A stretch of DNA of 9,835 nucleotides from Acidobacteriota bacterium (GTDB lineage Bacteria; Acidobacteriota; Terriglobia; UBA7540). Shown here in pieces: positions 6,156 to 9,835 of the stretch. Both the position numbers and the translations under genes were made by a program. The stretch lies in NCBI GenBank assembly GCA_003165615.1, contig PLWR01000188.1, positions 1 through 9,835 on the forward strand, given 5' to 3'. The notes under the pieces were generated by a model. That model saw only the letters and a program-made list of their open reading frames with translations. It did not search any database and was not told the origin of the DNA. Positions within the stretch are counted from its first letter, which is position 1; every line of letters begins with the position of its first letter.

Positions 6156-6575
6156 ATGAAAGAAATCCTTGCCGTAATCTTCATCTTTGGAACACCCGCG
6201 CTTGTTGCTTTGATCGTTTTCGGCTTTGTCCTTCTCCGCTACAACCAGCGCCAACGCACCATTCGCCTTGCCCTGGAAAAGGGGGTGGACGTTTCACCTC
6301 TCCTGGCTGAACGGGCAGCGGAATCTCTTGATCCGCGCAAATACGTCCTGCGCGGCCTGCTCTGGGGGCTGCCTGGAATCCTGATCGGAGTGGGGGTCAC
6401 GTGGTCGGCCATTCTGCACGACAAGCCCTACTTCGCCGTGCTTGGCTGGATCCCGGCTGCTGTCGGCGCCGCCTACCTGATCTTCTACCGAATGGGATTG
6501 GCCCACAAGAATGGCGCCGCAGACGCTTCACTTGCTTCCACCACCCTTGCGCCTCCCGACCGCACCTCGGAGTGA
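6156..6575 (+). CDS. Small membrane protein, DUF6249-like
   Basis: A 139-residue membrane protein of unknown function. Three hydrophobic helices are seen at about 5-28, 65-86 and 92-111. Between the first and second lies a charged cytoplasmic-type stretch, RYNQRQRTIRLALEKGVDV (28-46), followed by LLAERAAESLDPRKYVLRGLLWGLPGILIGVG; the 'Q/R-rich, LaLEkGxdVpp, RrGlxLixxGig' pattern is what I associate with DUF6249 proteins, which are often encoded next to an ECF sigma/anti-sigma pair. The ATG at 6156 has a strong GGAGGA 5-6 bases upstream. Here the gene is divergent from the sigma factor rather than downstream of the anti-sigma gene, so linkage to that system is suggestive only. The C-terminal 25 residues are polar and probably disordered. 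Confidence 0.75.
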   Translation: MKEILAVIFIFGTPALVALIVFGFVLLRYNQRQRTIRLALEKGVDVSPLLAERAAESLDPRKYVLRGLLWGLPGILIGVGVTWSAILHDKPYFAVLGWIPAAVGAAYLIFYRMGLAHKNGAADASLASTTLAPPDRTSE

Positions 6576-6764
6576 AGATGGCACTGCGCGAGGCGGCCTG
6601 CGCCCGCACTTGAATTCCCTAATCCGTCGCGACACCTAAGTGAACAATATTGGGATTCACTCCAGCATCGTCACCGCGGCTTCATCATGATAGATAGGAC
6701 CACGGGCTACATTCTACCGGTCCTGACGGGCCTGAACAGAATTGTACGCCCACATTCCGTGACG

Positions 6765-6786
6765 GGGGCGGTTCGCGAACCGCCCC
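6765..6786. repeat. Perfect 22-bp palindrome (GGGGCGGTTCG and its complement)
   Basis: GGGGCGGTTCG (6765-6775) is followed directly by CGAACCGCCCC (6776-6786), giving a perfect 22-bp palindrome without a spacer. Palindromes of this 'gggcggttcgcgaaccgccc' type are, from memory, dispersed intergenic repeats in several bacterial phyla. No gene is adjacent within 180 bp. Confidence 0.65.
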
Positions 6787-6820
6787 TGCGGCTCGCTCGG
6801 AAATTGGCGATCCCGAAATA

Positions 6821-6855
6821 CCATTTCCTGCCGGTAGGAAATGGCCAGGAAATGG
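6821..6855. repeat. AGGAAATGG inverted and direct repeats
   Basis: CCATTTCCT (6821-6829) faces AGGAAATGG (6836-6844) across a six-base gap, and AGGAAATGG is repeated directly at 6847-6855. The outcome is a hairpin with one spare arm, so two alternative pairings are possible. No function is suggested by the surroundings. Confidence 0.45.
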
Positions 6856-6983
6856 GGAAGAAATATCAGGCATAATTCCCCCACTTTTAGCAAATTCCCG
6901 GTCATCCTCCTCGACTCTGGCCGTCAACGAGCTAGGCTATAGAGTGGAGAACGGTGCCGGGATGGAATGGCGCAGGAGAGGTA

Positions 6984-7100
6984 GGCGTCAGGTATCAGGC
7001 GTCAGGTGTCAGGGGCCAGGGGAAAAACAGAACCCCGGCCCGAATCCCGAATCCCGAATCCCGAGTCCCGAGCCCCGCTGACACCTGACACCTGACACCT
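6984..7100. repeat. Three blocks of 7-bp tandem repeats with inverted ends
   Basis: Block 1 (6984-7020) is five heptamers of GG(T/C)GTCA type; block 2 (7039-7077) is five and a half heptamers CCCGAAT drifting to CCCGAGT/CCCGAGC; block 3 (7078-7098) is three perfect CTGACAC units, the reverse complement of block 1. Blocks 1 and 3 can pair to form a long stem with block 2 in the loop. All blocks share the 7-bp period. The array lies in gene-free DNA. It is not a CRISPR array: the units are contiguous and far too short. Confidence 0.75.
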
Positions 7101-7143
7101 TCTCGACCTCGTTCTTTAGCTCAGTACGCGCCACCTGGAACTA

Positions 7144-7652
7144 CGGCTGTCAAAGATGTACTAGGAGCCTGTCGGAGATAGATTTTGCCGTATTTAGAAT
7201 CAATAACTTGGCGACTTTACAATCGCTGTAAGTGATTGATTCTTCGTAGAAGAACTTCTATCTCCGACAGGCTCCTAGAAACAAAAGATCTTAGCGTTTA
7301 GCATCAAAATGTCTCAACGCTTTACCTCATTCAAATACAAAGGGTTAGTTTAAAAGCCGGGAGCCGGAGCGAAAAAAAGTGGCGCGGCTCTCCAAGATGT
7401 ACTAGAAAACAAAAGGGGTTAGCGGTGAAGAGCGAACATCTCTAGAAAATCTATATTATTGAAATTAATGTAGTTAGTCGATGCCTTGTGGCCGGGGGCG
7501 CAAAAAAAGGGCAAAAATGAGGCAAAATCTCTCTAAGTTATTGAAAACACATATAGAAAAATGCCAACTTTACGTCTCTCCATGATGTTGATGAAAACAA
7601 ATGGGTTATGCCGCGCTCTCCATGATGTTGATGAAAAGAAAGGGGGATATGC
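7144..7652. repeat. Local family of about 40-bp repeats (CTCTCCA-GATGT-GAAAACAAA-GGGTTA core)
   Basis: Related units occur at 7144-7296 (interrupted by the MITE), 7385-7424, 7574-7612 and 7614-7652. The shared order is CGGCTCTCCA, then GATGT, then AAAACAAA-GGGGTTAGCG. The last two are in direct tandem with a 40-bp period (CATGATGTTG at 7581 and 7621). A fainter half unit (ACAAAGGGTTAG) lies near 7337-7348. The third and fourth units contain ATGATGTTGATG and give a spurious short open frame. Confidence 0.6.
7165..7274. mobile_element. 110-bp self-complementary MITE with CTAG (or TA) target duplication
   Basis: Perfect 18-bp terminal inverted repeats begin GAGCCTGTCGGAGATAGA (7165-7182; complement at 7257-7274). 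Further in, AGAATCAAT-ACTT on the left pairs with its complement on the right, so the element folds back over most of its length. Flanking CTAG at 7161-7164 and 7275-7278 is the target duplication; if the ends are taken as GGAGCC...GGCTCC, the duplication is TA instead. An uninterrupted copy of the target is present at 7385-7424 (AAGATGTACTAG followed by AAAACAAAAG), which confirms insertion. There is no transposase inside, so it must be moved by an enzyme encoded elsewhere. CTAG fits the YTAR target of IS5-group elements; TA would fit IS630/Tc1 types. Confidence 0.8.
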
Positions 7653-7740
7653 GTTGGACGCGAGGCCGGAAAGAGTGGGAAGTGGCACAGCCTGCATGGA
7701 ACATTCCGGGGCGAACAGGCTGCGGAAAAACCTCTCAAAC

Positions 7741-7849
7741 TGTCATACTGAGCCCGCTTTTTGGCGAAGAACCTCGGCATTTCGTGGGGAATTTATGATC
7801 CAAGTGAACTACGGGGGTTCTTCGCCCATAAAACAGGCTCAGAATGACA
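7741..7849. repeat. TGTCATxCTGAG-type imperfect inverted repeat, copy 1
   Basis: Outer arms TGTCATACTGAGCC (7741-7754) and GGCTCAGAATGACA (7836-7849) match at 13 of 14 positions; inner arms GGCGAAGAACC (7763-7773) and GGTTCTTCGCC (7816-7826) match perfectly. The unit is about 109 bp and would fold into one long hairpin. It shares CCTCGGCATTT and a TGAACTAC-GGGGT-CTTCGC segment with the second copy at 7912. Such units are, from memory, common between acidobacterial genes. Confidence 0.65.
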
Positions 7850-7911
7850 GCGCATGGAGTGGTGATGCTAAATGAATTCCGGGTCGAGTTTCTGCAGAGG
7901 AGGCGCAGCCG

Positions 7912-7992
7912 GTCGTGAGCATCGCGAAGGAAGGACCTCGGCATTTGCTTGAAAATTGAACTACAGGGGTCCTTCGCTTCGCTCAGGATGAC
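7912..7992. repeat. TGTCATxCTGAG-type imperfect inverted repeat, copy 2 (degenerate left arm)
   Basis: The right arm GGTCCTTCGCTTCGCTCAGG plus ATGAC (7968-7992) pairs with a degraded left arm GTCGTGAGC...GCGAAGGAAGGACC (7912-7936). It shares the ACCTCGGCATTT core and the CTACAGGGGTCCTTCGC stretch with copy 1, about 170 bp upstream in the same orientation. Confidence 0.6.
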
Positions 7993-8134
7993 GGCACTTA
8001 GGAGTTTTTCCGCAGCCTCTGCAGCCCCGCCCTTTCAGACCTGCGGCGAGAAATTGGGGCTGGATTGGTTCCGATTCCCCACCGATTCCCCCCGCCCCAT
8101 GCCCTATGCGCTTTTTCACACCATAAGGGACATG

Positions 8135-8217
8135 ATGACTGTCATTTTACGCATTGACGCCAAGTCAATTTCGAATCCACTTCCGCAGGCCGGGAATGTT
8201 TTCACTTCGCTAAGTGA
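8135..8217. promoter_or_regulatory. Three palindromic candidate activator sites upstream of the sigma-54 promoter
   Basis: ATGAC-T-GTCAT (8135-8145), ATTGAC-GCCAA-GTCAAT (8153-8169) and TCACTT-CGCT-AAGTGA (8202-8217) are perfect short inverted repeats lying about 55-140 bp upstream of the -24 element, the distance range where sigma-54 activators usually bind. The three differ in spacing and only the first two share a TGAC/GTCA core, so they may not serve one protein. None is a consensus FNR/DNR box (TTGAT-N4-ATCAA). Confidence 0.4.
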
Positions 8218-8272
8218 TTTATTTTCAATAAACTTCAGTTCGACGACACTAACCTCGGCTATTGGAACTGTT

Positions 8273-8287
8273 TGGCACACTGGTTGC
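8273..8287 (+). promoter_or_regulatory. Sigma-54 (RpoN) -24/-12 promoter of nirJ
   Basis: TGGCAC (8273-8278), five bases, TTGC (8284-8287) is a full match to the sigma-54 core TGGCAC-N5-TTGC, with GG at -24 and GC at -12 correctly ten bases apart, preceded by TT. Transcription would start near 8299, giving a leader of about 160 bases before nirJ at 8458. It is the only such site I found in the region and it points toward the gene. An enhancer-binding activator and ATP hydrolysis would be required. Confidence 0.7.
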
Positions 8288-8298
8288 CTTAAGTACAG

Positions 8299-8457
8299 GT
8301 GCGAGGGACTTCGGGTCCTAGGAACCTGGATAAAACCAGGTTGGGGGTTGGGGATCCCGGAAATCGGACGAACCGGGATCTTCAGCCCCCGTAAATTTTT
8401 ACAGACGCGGCAATCAGGCAACCCTCAGCAAAAACCCAGGGAGATCAGAGGCAAGTG
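8299..8457 (+). promoter_or_regulatory. Structured 5' leader of nirJ with three consecutive hairpins
   Basis: Downstream of the predicted start site are three stem-loops: GGAC (8306-8309) with GTCC (8315-8318) around TTCGG; AACCTGG (8323-8329) with CCAGGTT (8336-8342) around ATAAAA; GATCCCGG (8353-8360) with CCGGGATC (8373-8380) around twelve bases, extendable by GGGGG (8343-8347) with CCCCC (8386-8390). A short T-run (8396-8400) follows. The RBS region (AGAGG 8447-8451) is not obviously paired. It could be a cis-regulatory RNA, attenuator or protein-binding leader; it matches no riboswitch class that I recognise. Confidence 0.45.
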
Positions 8458-9717
8458 ATGTTAGACATCACGAAGCTGAACGCTTCTCTATTGATGCCGG
8501 CCGTCACCGAAACCAGCAGGATCGGGCCGCAACGGGGAGCATTTTCGTCTGCTGAATCTTCACTGCCTTTCGCCGTGACGAATCCCAAGCCCATGGTCAC
8601 ATGGCGCGTAACTCGTTCCTGCAATCTGAATTGTTTGACCTGCCTTGCTGACTCGCGACCGCGCCGCTACGGGTCGGAGCTCACCACCTCTGAGGGCATG
8701 GAGTTGATCAGCGACTTGGCGGCGTTTGGTGTGCCCCGGTTGCTTTTCGCGGGCGGCGAGCCGCTGCTGCGGGCGGACCTGTTGGATTTGGTGGCCTACG
8801 CGTGTAAGCTGGGCATCGAACCCGCGCTGCTGACCCACGGCACACTGCTCAGCCGGGCACTGGCGGCGGGATTAAAGCGCGCCGGATTGCACTCTGTCAG
8901 TATTCTGGTGGAAGGACTGGGCCGCACGATGGGCCGCCACCGCGGTCCGCGAGGCGCATTCAGCGATGTCCTGGAAGGGTACGCGAAGGGTGAAGCCGCC
9001 GGCCTTAGTAGGGAGATCCGGACACCACTGAATCGCTGGAATTATCCCGATCTCGCCGCCATCCTGAATTTTGCCGAGCGCATGCGAATCCGCAAAGTCG
9101 TATTCGCTCACCTTGTCTATAGGGGCCGGGGTAATAACCCCCAGGATGATTTGACCCACGAGGAAAAGCGTCGCGCCCTCGACTTGCTGCTGGACCGCGC
9201 GGAAGATTTCCATCGCCGCGGAGTTGAGATCAACATTGCGACCGACGAAAACCACGTGGACGGCATTTACCACTACCTGCGATTAGCCCGCATGAATCCT
9301 CGGCGCGCGGCAACCGCCTATCGGCTGTTGCAGGGATGCGGTGCGGACGTGCAGGGCGCGGGTGTGGGCCTTGCCGGCATCGATGCCGTCGGCGACGTCC
9401 ACCCGGATCCATACTGGGCCAATCACATACTCGGCAATGTGCGGGAGACGCCTTTCGGTGAAATCTGGGAAAACTCTTCGGATGCCTTGCTGCGAGGATT
9501 GCGGGATCGTCTTCCCTTGTTGAAGGGAAGATGCGCCAATTGTCGCTGGAAACAAGCTTGTGGGGGCAACTTGCGGGTTCGGGCGCAAGAATATTTTGGC
9601 GCCCCGTGGATGTCAGACCCCGCGTGTTATTTAACGAACGGAGAAATTGCCAAAGAAGTTACGGAGCCAGTCGAGGTAATGGAAGACGACGTGCTCTTAA
9701 CAGAGCAGGCTGCGTAA
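8458..9717 (+). CDS. nirJ: Radical SAM/SPASM enzyme NirJ of heme d1 synthesis
   Basis: A 419-residue radical SAM protein. NirJ acts on 12,18-didecarboxysiroheme and removes the propionate side chains of rings A and B on the way to heme d1, the cofactor of cytochrome cd1 nitrite reductase (NirS). The radical SAM domain has C55-x3-C59-x2-C62 (TRSCNLNCLTC) and AGGEPLLRADL (98-108). The C-terminal SPASM-like part carries the NirJ hallmarks: GIDAVGDVHPDPYW (307-320), LGNVRETPFGEIWENSSDALL (325-345), KGRCANCRWKQACGGNLRVRA (356-376) and WMSDPACYL (384-392), with likely second-cluster cysteines at 359, 362, 368 and 390; C294 may be another. The N-terminus before the first cysteine (54 residues) is longer than usual. 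The ATG at 8458 is preferred (AGAGG six bases upstream) over a GTG directly before it. The next gene, 36 bp downstream, is another radical SAM enzyme. Main alternative: an AhbC/AhbD-type heme enzyme. Confidence 0.85.
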   Translation: MLDITKLNASLLMPAVTETSRIGPQRGAFSSAESSLPFAVTNPKPMVTWRVTRSCNLNCLTCLADSRPRRYGSELTTSEGMELISDLAAFGVPRLLFAGGEPLLRADLLDLVAYACKLGIEPALLTHGTLLSRALAAGLKRAGLHSVSILVEGLGRTMGRHRGPRGAFSDVLEGYAKGEAAGLSREIRTPLNRWNYPDLAAILNFAERMRIRKVVFAHLVYRGRGNNPQDDLTHEEKRRALDLLLDRAEDFHRRGVEINIATDENHVDGIYHYLRLARMNPRRAATAYRLLQGCGADVQGAGVGLAGIDAVGDVHPDPYWANHILGNVRETPFGEIWENSSDALLRGLRDRLPLLKGRCANCRWKQACGGNLRVRAQEYFGAPWMSDPACYLTNGEIAKEVTEPVEVMEDDVLLTEQAA

Positions 9718-9753
9718 AACAGCCAGTTTTTAGTACTGAGTCGTGATTATCTG

Positions 9754-9835
9754 ATGAAAACGTTGACACACAAACCGCGGCTCGTTTTTTGGGAGGTGAC
9801 CAAGGGATGCAACCTGCGTTGCATTCACTGTCGCG
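9754..9835 (+). CDS. Radical SAM protein, NirJ/AhbC/AhbD-like (N-terminus only)
   Basis: Only the first 27 residues are in the window: MKTLTHKPRLVFWEVTKGCN followed by LRCIHCR. The C19-x3-C23-x2-C26 radical SAM cluster motif is complete, and 'PRLVxWEVTxxCNLxCxHCRA' is the usual opening of the AhbC, AhbD and NirJ2-type tetrapyrrole enzymes. It lies 36 bp after nirJ on the same strand, so the two are probably co-transcribed from the sigma-54 promoter. No clear Shine-Dalgarno sequence precedes the ATG (GTGATTATCTG), so translation may be weak or coupled. Whether it works in heme d1, heme b or another peptide/cofactor pathway cannot be told from this fragment. Confidence 0.8.
   Translation, partial: MKTLTHKPRLVFWEVTKGCNLRCIHCR

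Larger units (their letters stand above)
6576..8457. other. Long gene-free region made of repeats and the nirJ control region
   Basis: No reading frame in these 1.88 kb shows a plausible start, RBS, domain or normal codon use; the few open frames are short and run through repeats. From left to right it holds a 22-bp palindrome (6765), a triple AGGAAATGG block (6821), a heptamer array (6984), a MITE (7165), a local repeat family (7144-7652), an AT-richer stretch at about 7430-7560, two TGTCAT-type inverted repeats (7741, 7912), and the sigma-54 promoter and leader of nirJ (8273-8457). In 6576-6764 and in 7993-8130 I see nothing definite beyond a short direct repeat (CCGATTCCCC) near 8070-8090. 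Confidence 0.7.

Noticed and set aside
5945..6184. 79-aa minus-strand open frame in the sigma/DUF6249 divergent region
   Set aside because: It overlaps the start of the DUF6249 gene, lacks an RBS and domain, and contains the 9-bp palindrome.
6984..7100. Possible CRISPR array
   Set aside because: Units are 7 bp, contiguous, with no spacers; no cas genes.
7561..7875. 104-aa plus-strand open frame
   Set aside because: It reads through two tandem repeat units and the TGTCAT-type inverted repeat; repeated MMLMK-like text is a repeat artefact.
8153..8169. FNR/DNR box upstream of nirJ
   Set aside because: The arms are TTGAC/GTCAA with a five-base gap, not TTGAT-N4-ATCAA.
8353..8400. Intrinsic terminator or attenuator before nirJ
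   Set aside because: The strong stem ends at 8380 and the T-run begins at 8396, too far apart for a standard intrinsic terminator, though an extended stem with the C-run could bring it nearer; kept only as part of the leader.
7949..8458. 169-aa plus-strand open frame directly before nirJ
   Set aside because: It starts inside an intergenic repeat and runs through the sigma-54 promoter and hairpin leader; no RBS or domain.

Overview
The window looks like a chromosomal segment of an uncultured or little-studied Acidobacteriota member. This rests on indirect evidence: GC-rich coding DNA, a secreted SUMF1-type protein carrying an N-terminal module and PEGA repeats of a kind familiar from that phylum, an FKBP with a very long Thr/Ser/Lys linker, and a dense set of intergenic repeats (gapped CCCCTCCT/AGGAGGGG hairpins, heptamer arrays, TGTCATxCTGAG-type inverted repeats). 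The taxonomic call is an inference.

Layout. (1) Positions 1-1035, minus strand: a SixA-type phosphohistidine phosphatase running off the left edge, preceded by a small single-HKD phospholipase-D-like protein. (2) 1204-1319: a structured intergenic repeat. (3) 1353-2072, minus strand: an exported FKBP prolyl isomerase. (4) 2355-3893, plus strand: an exported PEGA/SUMF1-like protein without the catalytic cysteines of true formylglycine-generating enzymes. (5) 3945-4031: an inverted pair of dRS3-like repeats. (6) 4133-4788: a complete VapB-VapC toxin-antitoxin operon whose promoter contains a gapped palindrome, the likely autoregulatory operator. (7) 4914-5872, minus strand: an ECF sigma factor and its translationally coupled zinc-finger, membrane-anchored anti-sigma factor. 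(8) 6156-6575, plus strand: a divergent small membrane protein of the DUF6249 type. (9) 6576-8457: almost 1.9 kb with no credible gene, filled with repeats: a 22-bp palindrome, a 7-bp-period array with inverted ends, a 110-bp self-complementary MITE sitting in one copy of a local repeat, copies of that repeat, and two TGTCAT-type inverted repeats. (10) The end of this region is a promoter region: a near-perfect sigma-54 -24/-12 element with palindromes at enhancer distance, and a leader predicted to form three hairpins. (11) 8458-9717: a radical SAM/SPASM enzyme recognisable as NirJ of heme d1 synthesis, followed at 9754 by the start of a second radical SAM protein of the NirJ/AhbC/AhbD type, running off the right edge.

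How the parts relate. The right end is the start of a tetrapyrrole-modifying operon, probably making heme d1 for a cytochrome cd1 nitrite reductase encoded outside the window, and apparently under sigma-54 (activator-dependent) control. The sigma/anti-sigma pair and the DUF6249 gene share a divergent control region with a perfect 9-bp inverted repeat. VapBC is self-contained. No wholly new system is clearly present. The least explained parts are the sigma-54-driven structured leader of nirJ and the repeat nest at 6765-7992.
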